A DNA stretch of 28,795 nucleotides from Oscillospiraceae bacterium (GCA_020025675.1 JAHHRS010000024.1:1-28795), one strand, 5' to 3'; positions 7,530 to 15,987 are shown, counted from the stretch's first letter. A program made the numbers and translations. The notes: generated by a model not told the origin, from the letters alone.

Positions 7530-8111
7530 ATGAGTTTAGTACCTTATGTCGTAGAACAAACCAGCCGCGGAGAGCGTTCATATGATATTTTCTCCAGACT
7601 TTTAAATGACCGTATAGTCATGCTGTCTGAGGAAGTCAATGACACTACCGCAAGCCTTATCGTGGCTCAGCTTCTTTATCTTGAAGCTCAGGATCCTGAT
7701 AAGGACATACAGTTTTATATTAACAGCCCCGGCGGAAGTGTTACCTCAGGTCTTGCAATATACGATACTATGCAGTATATAAAGCCTGACGTTTCCACTA
7801 TCTGTATCGGCATGGCAGCATCTATGGGAGCTTTTCTGCTCTCATCCGGTGCCAAGGGGAAGCGTATTGCTCTGCCTAATTCTGAAATTATGATTCACCA
7901 GCCCTCAGGCGGAAGTCAGGGTCAATGCACCGATATTCAGATTCAGGCCGAACAGATACTGAAGATTAAGAAACAGCTTAATGGAATTCTGGCTGAAAAT
8001 ACCGGAAAATCTATTGAGCAGATTGAGCGTGACTGTGAGCGTGACCATTTCATGACCGCCAAGGAAGCTCAGGAATACGGCCTTATAGATAAGGTTATCT
8101 ACAAGCGCTGA
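7530..8111 (+). CDS. clpP: ATP-dependent Clp protease proteolytic subunit
   Basis: Serine protease that forms two stacked heptameric rings and degrades proteins fed in by a Clp ATPase. The full catalytic triad is visible: S98 in A-A-S-M-G, H123 in M-I-H-Q-P, and D172 in C-E-R-D-H. There is a normal N-terminal segment ending S-R-G-E-R-S-Y-D-I-F-S-R-L-L. At 193 residues the length is typical. An AAAGGAG site precedes the ATG. It lies 61 bases after tig and directly before clpX, the usual order in many bacteria. A GC-rich hairpin with a GGAA loop follows its stop codon. Confidence 0.98.
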   Translation: MSLVPYVVEQTSRGERSYDIFSRLLNDRIVMLSEEVNDTTASLIVAQLLYLEAQDPDKDIQFYINSPGGSVTSGLAIYDTMQYIKPDVSTICIGMAASMGAFLLSSGAKGKRIALPNSEIMIHQPSGGSQGQCTDIQIQAEQILKIKKQLNGILAENTGKSIEQIERDCERDHFMTAKEAQEYGLIDKVIYKR

Positions 8112-8123
8112 TAAGGTTTTTAA

Positions 8124-8145
8124 TGGGGGAACGGAAGTTCCCCCA
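8124..8145 (+). other. Stable hairpin in the clpP-clpX spacer
   Basis: TGGGGGAAC (8124-8132) pairs perfectly with GTTCCCCCA (8137-8145) around a GGAA tetraloop of the stable GNRA class. It is followed by TAGTTTT rather than a true T-run. It could be a weak terminator that lowers clpX and lon relative to clpP, or an mRNA 3'-end stabiliser for tig-clpP. Confidence 0.6.
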
Positions 8146-8179
8146 TAGTTTTGAAACGCCGTAATAACGGTAAGGCTAT

Positions 8180-8230
8180 GGCACAGGGTGCCGGGCCGGG
8201 GGGATGCTCTGCTCTCCGGCGGAATGGAGA
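8180..8230 (+). promoter_or_regulatory. Structured GC-rich leader just before clpX
   Basis: Three short stems can form: GGCAC/GTGCC (8180-8184 with 8188-8192), CCGGGG/CTCCGG with one G-U pair (8196-8201 with 8214-8219), and TCTCC (8213-8217) with GGAGA (8226-8230), which contains the clpX ribosome binding site. The second and third stems use the same bases and exclude each other. This gives a possible on/off switch for clpX translation; I have no evidence that it is used. Confidence 0.35.
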
Positions 8231-8235
8231 ATAAG

Positions 8236-9486
8236 ATGGCAAAAAATGATGATAGAAGAAGTATAAGATGCTCGTTCTGCGGCAAGCCTCAGTCTGCTGC
8301 AAACAGACTGATAGCCGGTAACGGAAGCTATATATGTGATGAATGTGTGCGTATGTGTATGAGCATCATTGAGGATCTGCCCATGCCTGCAAAGGCTCTT
8401 GAAGGAGAGGACGGTCTTCCTCTTGTTTTTGAGAAACTCCCAAAGCCAATACAGATTAAAGAAAAACTGGACGAGTATATAATAGGTCAGGATAGGGCTA
8501 AGATAGTCCTGGCTGTAGCTGTATATAACCACTATAAACGTATTCTCCACGAGAGCGACAATGATGTGGAGCTTCAGAAGAGCAATATTCTGCTCATCGG
8601 CCCCACAGGCAGCGGCAAGACCCTTTTTGCCCAGACTCTTGCCAAAATGCTGGACGTTCCCTTCGCTATTGCAGACGCTACTACAATTACAGAGGCAGGC
8701 TATGTGGGAGAGGACGTGGAAAACGTCATATTAAAGCTTTTACAGGCGGCTGATTTTGATGTTGAGAGAGCGGAAAAGGGCATAATTTATATTGATGAAA
8801 TCGACAAAATAGCCCGGAAAAGCGAAAACACATCCATTACAAGAGATGTTTCCGGAGAAGGTGTGCAGCAGGCACTGCTGAAACTTTTGGAGGGCACCAT
8901 TGCTAATGTTCCTCCACAGGGCGGACGTAAGCATCCCCAACAGGAATTTATACATGTTGATACAAGTAATATTCTGTTTATCTGCGGCGGTGCGTTTGAC
9001 GGTCTGGATAAGATAATAGAGAGACGCACCACAAAAAAGACAATGGGCTTTGGTGCAGACATCCAGAGCAGCAGCGAAAAAGACGTGGGCGAAATTCTTT
9101 CTCACGTACAGCAGCATGACCTTTTGAAATTCGGCATAATCCCGGAGCTTATCGGCCGTCTGCCTGTTGTTGCATCTCTTGACTCTTTAAAGAGAGATGA
9201 TCTGGTCAGAATTCTGACAGAACCTAAAAATGCTATGGCAAAGCAGTATAAGGCATTACTTTCGTATGATAATGTGGAACTTACTTTTGAGCCCGAGGCC
9301 CTTGAAGCCATAGCAGACAGGGCGATAGAAATGAAGATAGGTGCCAGGGGCTTACGCAGTGTTATGGAGGGCGTTATGACCAATATAATGTACAGCACAC
9401 CCTCAGATAAAACCATAGAAAAAGTGATAATTACCGCCGAGAGCGTTAAAGAGGGCAAAGAGCCTCAGATTATTCATAAGGCTTAA
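8236..9486 (+). CDS. clpX: ATP-dependent Clp protease ATP-binding subunit ClpX
   Basis: AAA+ unfoldase that recognises substrates and threads them into ClpP. The N-terminal zinc-binding domain uses C12, C15, C34 and C37. Then come Walker A G-P-T-G-S-G-K-T (122-129), pore loop A-G-Y-V-G-E-D, Walker B I-Y-I-D-E-I (D187, E188) and an arginine-finger region E-L-I-G-R-L-P. The ClpP-docking loop reads M-G-F (270-272) where many ClpX proteins have I-G-F. I choose the ATG at 8236 because GGAG lies 6 bases upstream and the protein is then 416 residues, as usual. Two further in-frame ATGs at 8224 and 8203 would add residues not seen in the family. Confidence 0.97.
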   Translation: MAKNDDRRSIRCSFCGKPQSAANRLIAGNGSYICDECVRMCMSIIEDLPMPAKALEGEDGLPLVFEKLPKPIQIKEKLDEYIIGQDRAKIVLAVAVYNHYKRILHESDNDVELQKSNILLIGPTGSGKTLFAQTLAKMLDVPFAIADATTITEAGYVGEDVENVILKLLQAADFDVERAEKGIIYIDEIDKIARKSENTSITRDVSGEGVQQALLKLLEGTIANVPPQGGRKHPQQEFIHVDTSNILFICGGAFDGLDKIIERRTTKKTMGFGADIQSSSEKDVGEILSHVQQHDLLKFGIIPELIGRLPVVASLDSLKRDDLVRILTEPKNAMAKQYKALLSYDNVELTFEPEALEAIADRAIEMKIGARGLRSVMEGVMTNIMYSTPSDKTIEKVIITAESVKEGKEPQIIHKA

Positions 9487-9522
9487 TAATCTGCCCTGAT
9501 AAACTCCGGAAAGGAGAAAAAT

Positions 9523-11919
9523 ATGAGCAAACCTGAAATTGAAATTGTCAAGATGCCCTTGCTGGCTCTTCGTGGCCTGAGCGTATTTCCCGGTATGCTG
9601 CTCACATTTGATGTGGAGCGACCCAGCTCAATAGGTGCATTGGATATGGCGGCCAAATCCGACCAGCTCATATTCCTTGCAACCCAGAAAAATTTAACAG
9701 CCGATATGCCGGAAGAGGACGACATTTACCATATAGGTACTATATGCCGCATTCGCCAGCAGCTTCGCCAACCTAAAGGCAATGTGTGCCGGGTTATGGT
9801 GGAGGGTATATGCAGAGCTGAGGCAGTTAGTATAGATACGGAACCTAAAGGTTATTTAGCTGAGGTGTCAAGGCTTTACGATAAAGACGAGCGGGTAAGT
9901 GAAGCCAAGATTGAGGCTCTTATACGCAACTGCATCGGACTCTTTGAGGAATATCTCAGACTGAACCCTGAGGCAGTTACCGAGCAGATTCTGAATGTAC
10001 TTGCAAATCCGGAACCCTCTTATGTGTCTGACTATATTTCTCAGCATGTCCACTTTAATATAGGCGATAAACAGAGACTTCTTGAGTGCCTCTATCCCAG
10101 CCGACGTCTTACATTGCTGTCAAAGCTCCTTACAAGCGAGCTTAATATAATGACACTTGAGAAAGAACTGAGTGAAGCTACGCAGGAGCAGATGACCCAG
10201 AATCAGCGTGAGTATTATCTCAGGGAAGAAATGAAGATAATTCAGGCGGAGCTTGGCGACGACGGACTTGTAGATGATATTGCAGAATATCGTGAGCGCA
10301 TAAATGCACTTCCCGTCAACGATGAAATAAGGGAAAAGCTTTTAAAAGAGCTGAGCAGACTTCAAAAGCAGCCCTTTGGCTCATCGGAAGCTGCCGTTTT
10401 GCGTGGATATATTGACACCTGCCTTGAAATTCCCTGGGGAATATATACGGAAGAAACGAAAGATATAGAAAAGGCCCGTAAAATTCTGGACGAAGAACAC
10501 TTTGGCTTGGAGAAGGTTAAGGAAAGAGTTCTTCAGTACCTGTCTGTTAGGCGTCTTACACCTGATGTAAAGGGCGGGCTTCTTTGCCTTGTGGGTCCTC
10601 CGGGAACCGGCAAAACAAGTATTGCAATGAGCATAGCAAAAGCTACAGGAAGAAAACTTGTAAGGGTATCTCTGGGCGGTGTACATGATGAGGCAGAAAT
10701 AAGAGGCCACAGAAAGACATATATAGGGTCTATGCCCGGCCGTATCATTAACGGAATTATACAGGCTAAGAGCTGCAATCCGCTTATGGTGTTAGACGAG
10801 ATAGATAAGCTGGGTTCAGATTATAAGGGAGATCCCGGCGCTGCGCTGCTTGAAGCTCTTGACCCTGAGCAGAACAGCACATTTAGAGATAATTTCCTTG
10901 AAATTCCCTTTGATTTATCAAATGTCTTTTTCATTACTACCGCAAACTCTCTTGACACCATACCCATAGCGCTGCTTGACCGTATGGAAGTAATAGAGAT
11001 TTCAAGCTATACCGATGAGGAGAAGCTTCAGATAGCCAAGGGGCACCTTATTCCTAAACAGCGTAAAAAGCACGGTCTAAAGGCAAACCAGCTGCGTATA
11101 TCCGATGATGCAATAAAAGAAATTATACGCTCCTATACGAGAGAGTCAGGTGTTCGTCTTTTGGAGCAGGAGATTGCAGCGGTATGCAGAAAAGCTGCCG
11201 GCGGTATTGCAGAGGATAAGTTTAAATCCCTTATCCTTAAACAGGGCAAGCTGGAAAGTATTTTGGGACCTGCAAAATATAAGCCGGATCAGATCAGAGT
11301 AACGGATGAGGTGGGCCTTGTTCGTGGGCTTGCCTATACAAGTGTAGGCGGTGAGGTGCTTGATGTAGAGGTTGCCGTTGTTGACGGTACCGGAAAGCTG
11401 GAGCTAACAGGAAACCTCGGAGATGTAATGAAGGAGTCGGCAAAGGCTGCGGTTACATACATAAGAAGCAGGGCTCACAAGCTTGGAATTGACCCTGATT
11501 TCTATAAAAATAAGGATATACATATTCATTTCCCTGAGGCTGCGGTGCCAAAAGACGGTCCTTCGGCAGGCATAACCGTAACCATCGCTCTTATATCTGC
11601 CTTAACCGGCACACCGGTTAGAAGCGATGTTGCAATGACTGGCGAAATTACCCTCAGAGGCAGAGTGCTGCCTATTGGCGGACTTAGGGAAAAGACTATG
11701 GCTGCTCTTCGTGCAGGAGTAAAGACCGTAATTATTCCTGCTGACAATGAAAGTGATTTGGAAGAAATAGACCAGATGGTCAGAGAAAAGCTCCGTTTTG
11801 TGCCCACTGACCATGTTGATAAGGTTTTGGATGTTGCTCTGAGATATGACAGGGAAAATTCCATTTGCTGTACTCCGGAAGTTCCCGCACAGACAGAGCG
11901 CTGCGCTGTTAGACAGTAG
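9523..11919 (+). CDS. lon: ATP-dependent protease Lon
   Basis: Single-chain AAA+ serine protease that removes misfolded and regulatory proteins. The N-terminal substrate-binding domain (about 1-200, starting L-P-L-L-A-L-R-G-L-S-V-F-P-G) is followed by a coiled region, Walker A G-P-P-G-T-G-K-T at 358-365 and the C-terminal protease domain. That domain carries the Ser-Lys dyad: S681 in K-D-G-P-S-A-G and K724 in G-G-L-R-E-K-T. At 798 residues this is the full LonA form. An AAAGGAG site precedes the ATG, and the gene lies 36 bases after clpX. The last ~20 residues are cysteine-containing and look lineage-specific. engB begins 7 bases after the stop codon. Confidence 0.97.
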   Translation: MSKPEIEIVKMPLLALRGLSVFPGMLLTFDVERPSSIGALDMAAKSDQLIFLATQKNLTADMPEEDDIYHIGTICRIRQQLRQPKGNVCRVMVEGICRAEAVSIDTEPKGYLAEVSRLYDKDERVSEAKIEALIRNCIGLFEEYLRLNPEAVTEQILNVLANPEPSYVSDYISQHVHFNIGDKQRLLECLYPSRRLTLLSKLLTSELNIMTLEKELSEATQEQMTQNQREYYLREEMKIIQAELGDDGLVDDIAEYRERINALPVNDEIREKLLKELSRLQKQPFGSSEAAVLRGYIDTCLEIPWGIYTEETKDIEKARKILDEEHFGLEKVKERVLQYLSVRRLTPDVKGGLLCLVGPPGTGKTSIAMSIAKATGRKLVRVSLGGVHDEAEIRGHRKTYIGSMPGRIINGIIQAKSCNPLMVLDEIDKLGSDYKGDPGAALLEALDPEQNSTFRDNFLEIPFDLSNVFFITTANSLDTIPIALLDRMEVIEISSYTDEEKLQIAKGHLIPKQRKKHGLKANQLRISDDAIKEIIRSYTRESGVRLLEQEIAAVCRKAAGGIAEDKFKSLILKQGKLESILGPAKYKPDQIRVTDEVGLVRGLAYTSVGGEVLDVEVAVVDGTGKLELTGNLGDVMKESAKAAVTYIRSRAHKLGIDPDFYKNKDIHIHFPEAAVPKDGPSAGITVTIALISALTGTPVRSDVAMTGEITLRGRVLPIGGLREKTMAALRAGVKTVIIPADNESDLEEIDQMVREKLRFVPTDHVDKVLDVALRYDRENSICCTPEVPAQTERCAVRQ

Positions 11920-11926
11920 GTGGATT

Positions 11927-12514
11927 ATGTCAACTTTAAATGTAAATAAAGCGGAATTTATTAAATCTGCCGCATCACCATCTCAGTTTATACAGAGCTC
12001 CATGCCTTGCGTGGTGTTTGCAGGTAAATCAAACGTTGGCAAATCTTCGGTTATTAACCGTATGCTTAACCGGAAAAATTTTGCCCGTGTGGGAGCAAGC
12101 CCCGGAAAAACTGTCCATGTAAATTACTTTTTGATTGACGGAAAGCTTTATCTGGTTGACCTGCCCGGCTATGGTTACGCAAAAGTTTCCCAGAGTGAAA
12201 AGCAGCGTTGGGGACGGCTTATGGAAGATTTCTTTGCAAAAGGTCAGATAGATCTGGGTGTAATGATAGTTGATGCAAGACATAAGCCCACAGCTGATGA
12301 CGTTACAATGGCTGAGTGGTTTAAAGCCAGCGGTTCACCTGTGGTTGTTGTTGCAAATAAGCTGGATAAACTTAAAAAAAGCGAAATAGATGGGAATATG
12401 GAGCGAATTCGTGAAACACTTCAGCTTCCCGAAGATGTAAAGCTAATTCCTTTTTCGGCAGAGAAGGGTTTAGGAAGAGACAGCTTAATGAGTGAGATTT
12501 TAAAACTTATATAA
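11927..12514 (+). CDS. engB: Ribosome biogenesis GTP-binding protein EngB (YsxC/YihA)
   Basis: Small GTPase needed for 50S ribosomal subunit assembly. Seen in its 195 residues: G1 G-K-S-N-V-G-K-S (33-40), G3 D-L-P-G-Y-G-Y-A-K, G4 N-K-L-D, and a S-A-E-K-G-L segment for G5. An ATG at 11846 opens the same frame inside lon, but the 27 extra residues are not family-like. AGGTGG lies just before the ATG at 11927, 7 bases after the lon stop, so I choose that start. lon-engB (lonA-ysxC in Bacillus) is a conserved pair. The operon ends at the terminator directly downstream. Confidence 0.95.
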   Translation: MSTLNVNKAEFIKSAASPSQFIQSSMPCVVFAGKSNVGKSSVINRMLNRKNFARVGASPGKTVHVNYFLIDGKLYLVDLPGYGYAKVSQSEKQRWGRLMEDFFAKGQIDLGVMIVDARHKPTADDVTMAEWFKASGSPVVVVANKLDKLKKSEIDGNMERIRETLQLPEDVKLIPFSAEKGLGRDSLMSEILKLI

Positions 12515-12518
12515 TTTT

Positions 12519-12560
12519 AAGGGCGATACGAAACTTTGCTTTGTATCGCCCTTGTATTTT
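12519..12560 (+). terminator. Strong terminator of the tig-engB operon
   Basis: AAGGGCGATAC (12519-12529) pairs perfectly with GTATCGCCCTT (12543-12553), extended by about three weaker pairs towards the loop and followed by GTATTTT. The T-rich tail overlaps the -35 box of the next promoter. Confidence 0.85.
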
Positions 12561-12580
12561 CCTTGTAAATTTGTTAAAAT
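12553..12580 (+). promoter_or_regulatory. Promoter for the M50 protease-scpAB gene group
   Basis: TTGTAT (12553-12558), a 16-base spacer and TAAAAT (12575-12580) with an upstream TGT that makes an extended -10. The expected start site, near 12587, leaves a leader of only about 10 bases before the GTG start. Confidence 0.6.
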
Positions 12581-12595
12581 ATAGCCTAAAGTGGG

Positions 12596-13294
12596 GTGAG
12601 GAATATAAGCGTTTTACAAGATATTTGGAACGGCTTTGATTTTACATATATTTTAAGTCTTTTGCTCGGCGTAATTCCTGCGCTTCTGTGCATAACTCTC
12701 CACGAATTAAGTCATGGTTACATTGCCTATCTTTTGGGCGATAATACAGCTAAGGAACAGGGCAGACTAAGTTTGAATCCCATAAAGCATATTGATGTTA
12801 AGGGACTTTTAATGATGATGATTTTTCATGTAGGCTGGGCAAAACCGGTACCTGTAAACATGTTTAAATTTAAAAATCCCAAGCGGGATATGGCAATAAC
12901 GGCTTTAGCGGGGCCTGTGAGCAATGTGCTCATTACCGTGGTGTTCCTGTTTCTTTTCGGTGCTTTGTATACTCCTCTCAGAGTCAGCACTGCGGGGGTT
13001 TATATTTTGCAGATGCTCGAGCTTACTGCTAATCTGAGCCTGGGTCTTGCAATTTTTAACCTTATTCCTGTACCGCCTCTTGACGGTTCCAAGGTGCTTT
13101 TATCCTGCCTGAGCAATGAAAACTATTATAAGCTGATGCACTATGAGCGGTGGGGCATGATTGTTATGCTGGTTCTGGTTGCAACAGGGGTTCTGGGAAA
13201 GCCCCTTTCATGGCTTATTAATACCGCCTATTCAGCCCTTTTCCCCATAGCTAACTGGGCCTGCGGTATTGTTTTAAAACTTTTTTATATTTGA
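12596..13294 (+). CDS. Site-2 protease family (M50) membrane metalloprotease
   Basis: Polytopic membrane zinc protease of the YwhC-like M50 group, 232 residues. The zinc site H-E-L-S-H (H36, E37, H40) sits in the first membrane segment, and the third ligand is in P-V-P-P-L-D-G (D163), with four to five further hydrophobic stretches. The substrate is unknown; this short type lacks the PDZ domain of RseP/RasP. The only usable start in frame is the GTG at 12596, because a stop codon lies 9 bases upstream and the next ATG is after the active site. SD-like purines (AAAGTGGGG) directly precede it. It begins a gene group that continues into scpA 7 bases after its stop. Confidence 0.88.
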   Translation: MRNISVLQDIWNGFDFTYILSLLLGVIPALLCITLHELSHGYIAYLLGDNTAKEQGRLSLNPIKHIDVKGLLMMMIFHVGWAKPVPVNMFKFKNPKRDMAITALAGPVSNVLITVVFLFLFGALYTPLRVSTAGVYILQMLELTANLSLGLAIFNLIPVPPLDGSKVLLSCLSNENYYKLMHYERWGMIVMLVLVATGVLGKPLSWLINTAYSALFPIANWACGIVLKLFYI

Positions 13295-13300
13295 GGTAAA

Positions 13301-14089
13301 ATGGAAAATCCAAATTTTCACCTTGAGGGTGTAGTAAAAGGAAAAAATGAGCTTCAGGACTTTGAGGGCCCTTTGAGCCTCATTTTGATGTTATTGTCTA
13401 AAAACAAAATAGAGATAAGAGATATAAGCATTTCCGATATTCTTGACCAATATCTTGAGTATCTGGAAGAAATGCAGAGCATGGATTTGGAGATTGCCAG
13501 TGAATTTGTGCAGATGGCATCCCATTTGCTGTATATAAAGACAAAGACTCTCCTTGCCGCCGACGAGGAAGAGGTTTCCGAATTGGAAATCCTTATGGCA
13601 TCACTGGAACAGCTGAAAAATAAGGATTTATTATCTTCCGTTCAGCAGGTTTTACCGGAACTAAAAGATGCGTCTGAAAAGGGAATGCTGTATTATTCAA
13701 AAATGCCTGAGCCTGTAAGAAAGGCTGACAGGCAGTATGAGTATAAGATTGAACCGGTTGAACTGCTAAAAGCAATGTATAGTATGTATTCCAGAGGCAG
13801 CCGACCAACAGAGCGGGAGGAGAACCTGCTCTCTGCTGTGCCTAAGCGTATAGTATACTCAGTTAAAGATAAAAGCCGACAGATATTGCTGCGTTTAGGG
13901 GAAAAGGTAAGCAGTTTAAATGAAATTTACGCCGAGTGCTCTTCACGGTCCGAGCTGGTTGCAAGCTTTGTGGCAGTACTGGAGCTGTGCAGCATGGGAA
14001 GCATTAAAATCAGCCGTCTTGAAAATGATTACAGGCTGGAGTTCGTAGGCGGAGATTTAGATCAAATACTGGAAAATATTTCTGAATAA
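13301..14089 (+). CDS. scpA: Segregation and condensation protein A
   Basis: Kleisin subunit that bridges SMC heads and recruits ScpB in the bacterial condensin. The 262-residue protein shows the N-terminal F-E-G-P-L-S-L-I-L signature near residue 24, the I-R-D-I-S-I-S-D-I segment, and a region rich in S-H-L-L-Y-I-K-T-K-T-L-L near residue 70, all typical of ScpA. The C-terminal winged-helix domain (about 185-255) ends with D-Y-R-L-E-F. A TGAGG site lies a few bases before the ATG. It is followed 17 bases later by scpB, the conserved partner gene. Confidence 0.95.
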   Translation: MENPNFHLEGVVKGKNELQDFEGPLSLILMLLSKNKIEIRDISISDILDQYLEYLEEMQSMDLEIASEFVQMASHLLYIKTKTLLAADEEEVSELEILMASLEQLKNKDLLSSVQQVLPELKDASEKGMLYYSKMPEPVRKADRQYEYKIEPVELLKAMYSMYSRGSRPTEREENLLSAVPKRIVYSVKDKSRQILLRLGEKVSSLNEIYAECSSRSELVASFVAVLELCSMGSIKISRLENDYRLEFVGGDLDQILENISE

Positions 14090-14106
14090 CGAGTTTTGGA
14101 GAGAAT

Positions 14107-14721
14107 ATGATAGATATTTCTTCAGCTGTTGAGGCTGTTTTATTTGCCGCAGGGGACAGCGTACCTATAAAGCGGCTGTCACTGGTATTAAATACCAGCG
14201 AAAACGAGATATTAAGCGTTGCCGAGGAGCTTAAAGAAAAGTATGAGAGCCAGCAGCGTGGAATAAGACTTTTGAAGCTGGATGATAAGCTTCAGCTGTG
14301 TTCTGCTCCTGAGTATGCTCCATTTATATTAAAAACGTTGGAACAAAGAAAACCGCCCATGCTCTCAAAGCCTGCTTTGGAATCTTTGGCTATTGTTGCC
14401 TATTTTCAGCCTGTTACAAGAGCGTATATTGACCAGGTGAGAGGTGTTGACAGCGCTTACACCGTGTCAGTTTTGCTTGACAGAGGGCTTATTGAGCCAT
14501 GCGGAAAGCTTGATGTGCCGGGCAGGCCAACAGTTTTCAGAACCACGGATGTATTTTTAAGAACAATGGGAATAAGTGAGCTTTCACAGTTGCCTAAACT
14601 GCCGGATATGACAAACGGTGAGGGTATGGAGAAGCTCCAAAACGCAATAGATGAATTGCAAAATGCCTCTAACGGCCAGATGAGTATAAGCGAGATAACA
14701 GGAGACGGGATTAAGGAGTGA
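14107..14721 (+). CDS. scpB: Segregation and condensation protein B
   Basis: Dimeric winged-helix partner of ScpA in the SMC complex. Of its 204 residues, the N-terminus A-V-E-A-V-L-F-A-A-G-D is the usual ScpB opening, and the core contains L-S-K-P-A-L-E-S-L-A-I-V-A-Y-x-Q-P-V-T-R and R-G-V-D-S-A, both family hallmarks. A D-V-P-G-R-P motif near residue 137 matches the usual G-R-P-x-x-Y/F region. A TGGAGAG site precedes the ATG. A TTG-started DUF2953 gene follows after 5 bases, so the group continues. Confidence 0.95.
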   Translation: MIDISSAVEAVLFAAGDSVPIKRLSLVLNTSENEILSVAEELKEKYESQQRGIRLLKLDDKLQLCSAPEYAPFILKTLEQRKPPMLSKPALESLAIVAYFQPVTRAYIDQVRGVDSAYTVSVLLDRGLIEPCGKLDVPGRPTVFRTTDVFLRTMGISELSQLPKLPDMTNGEGMEKLQNAIDELQNASNGQMSISEITGDGIKE

Positions 14722-14726
14722 TGTAA

Positions 14727-15494
14727 TTGCTTGCGCTAATCATCATAGGTGTTATAGTGCTTTTGATTGCGCTCATATTGATTATACCCGTAGGCGCAGA
14801 CATAGGCTACGAAAATGGTGAACTGAAAGTGTCCGCAAAGGCCTGCGGCGTTCTTATGCAGCTGTATCCCAAGCCTCAGGAAGAGGAAAAAAATGAGAAA
14901 GAGCAAGGGAAAAAGAAAGAGAAGAAAGAAAAGAAAGCTGCGCAAGAGGAACCCGCAAAGGTAAAAAAGCTACGAACTATGCCCCAATTCAGCAAAGAAG
15001 AAATGCTGGAGCTTGCAAAGGCAGGCATTGGCGCTGTTGGAAAATTCGGCAGAAAATTAAAAGTGGACAGGTTCCTGCTCCACTATACCGCCGCCGGAAA
15101 GGACCCTTACAATACAGCCGTCACTTTCGGCTATGTTAATGCCGCTCTTTCATGCCTTGCTCCCATATGCGCTCAGCGCTTTACTGTTAAGAATTGCAGC
15201 GTGTGGACGGATATAGACTTTGTAAAGGAAAAGACGGAAATTGACTTTGGCCTTGCCATGAGTATAAGGATAGGCCAGATAATGGCAATAGTAATGAGCG
15301 TTGGATTTAAAGCACTAGGCATTATGAAGAGAAATAAAGCAAGACTTAAAGCCCAGACTCAGCCGGACGATGCAAAACAGCAGACTGGGTGCAATAAAAC
15401 AGCTGAGCCTGAAGACTATAACCCCGTTAAGACAGAAAATTTAAATAATACCGAAAACATACAGGCCGAGGAAAGGAAGGACTCAAATGGATAA
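14727..15494 (+). CDS. DUF2953 domain protein (YtfI-like), membrane-anchored
   Basis: A 255-residue protein of unknown function. Residues 1-22 form one hydrophobic anchor (L-A-L-I-I-I-G-V-I-V-L-L-I-A-L-I), followed by a highly charged Lys/Glu stretch around 50-80, then a conserved region with A-G-K-D-P-Y-N-T-A near 125 typical of DUF2953. The tail is hydrophilic and probably disordered. The start is a TTG at 14727 with AAGGAG 8 bases upstream; the nearby ATG at 14721 is in another frame and runs into a stop. It overlaps gerW/ytfJ by 8 bases. The pair corresponds to ytfI-ytfJ of Bacillus, so a role near sporulation is a fair inference. Confidence 0.8.
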   Translation: MLALIIIGVIVLLIALILIIPVGADIGYENGELKVSAKACGVLMQLYPKPQEEEKNEKEQGKKKEKKEKKAAQEEPAKVKKLRTMPQFSKEEMLELAKAGIGAVGKFGRKLKVDRFLLHYTAAGKDPYNTAVTFGYVNAALSCLAPICAQRFTVKNCSVWTDIDFVKEKTEIDFGLAMSIRIGQIMAIVMSVGFKALGIMKRNKARLKAQTQPDDAKQQTGCNKTAEPEDYNPVKTENLNNTENIQAEERKDSNG

Positions 15495-15879
15495 AAACCC
15501 AATAGGAGAACTCATGCAGACAACAATGGAGAATGTGAAAAACATTCTTAAAGTGGATACCGTTGTAGGGGATCCTATATATACCCCTGACGGAATTACT
15601 CTTGTTCCTATTTCAAAAATAAGTGTAGGCTTTGGCGGCGGCGGCGTGGAATTTGGCGCTAAAAAGCCCGGTGAAGATAAGCCTTACGGCGGCGCAAACG
15701 GTACCGGAGTCAAAATTGAACCAATAGGTTTTCTTGTAATTAAAGACGGAAGCGTCAGAATGATAAACGTAACTCCTCCTGCCAATAACACAGTTGACAG
15801 AATTATTGACCTTGTTCCTCAGGTGATGGATCGGGTAGACAACTTTATTGCAAAGCAGAAAGAAGAAAAACAAGGCTGA
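15487..15879 (+). CDS. ytfJ: GerW/YtfJ family spore protein
   Basis: Small sporulation protein of the GerW family. In Bacillus, YtfJ/GerW is made late in spore development and is needed for germination by some nutrient receptors. Seen in its 130 residues: the N-terminal P-I-G-E-L-M-Q-T-T-M-E-N-V-K, V-G-D-P-I near 28, a glycine-rich G-F-G-G-G-G-V-E-F core, and the P-I-G-F-L-V-I segment followed by I-D-L-V-P-Q-V-M near the C-terminus. AAGGAAGG lies before the ATG, inside the preceding gene. It is the last gene of the 12596-15879 group. Its presence is the clearest sign that the organism belongs to a spore-forming lineage. Confidence 0.92.
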   Translation: MDKNPIGELMQTTMENVKNILKVDTVVGDPIYTPDGITLVPISKISVGFGGGGVEFGAKKPGEDKPYGGANGTGVKIEPIGFLVIKDGSVRMINVTPPANNTVDRIIDLVPQVMDRVDNFIAKQKEEKQG

Positions 15880-15896
15880 AGTTAAGAAATTAGGAA

Positions 15897-15927
15897 TTGA
15901 TTTAATAATATCTGTTAATAATAATAT
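15897..15927 (+). promoter_or_regulatory. Possible promoter for the D,D-carboxypeptidase gene
   Basis: TTGATT (15897-15902) with either TAATAA at 16 bases (15919-15924) or TAATAT at 19 bases (15922-15927). The -10 overlaps the second copy of a 12-base direct repeat. This is a candidate only. Confidence 0.4.
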
Positions 15928-15930
15928 CTG
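15903..15930 (+). repeat. 12-base direct repeat upstream of the D,D-carboxypeptidase gene
   Basis: TAATAATATCTG occurs at 15903-15914 and again at 15919-15930, with 16 bases from start to start. The copies sit in the spacer and -10 region of the putative promoter, a possible place for a tandem operator. Confidence 0.7.
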
Positions 15931-15938
15931 CCAAGTTT

Positions 15939-15978
15939 GCCGCTTGATACATGAACTTAGTTTTTTGTATCAGGCGGC
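15939..15978 (+). promoter_or_regulatory. Leader hairpin covering the dac ribosome binding site
   Basis: GCCGCTTGATAC (15939-15950) pairs with GTATCAGGCGGC (15967-15978) over 12 base pairs including one G-U, with a 16-base loop. The right arm contains AGGCGG (15972-15977), the best ribosome binding site for the GTG at 15988. No T-run follows, so it does not look like a terminator. Confidence 0.5.
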
Positions 15979-15987
15979 TTATAAAAG

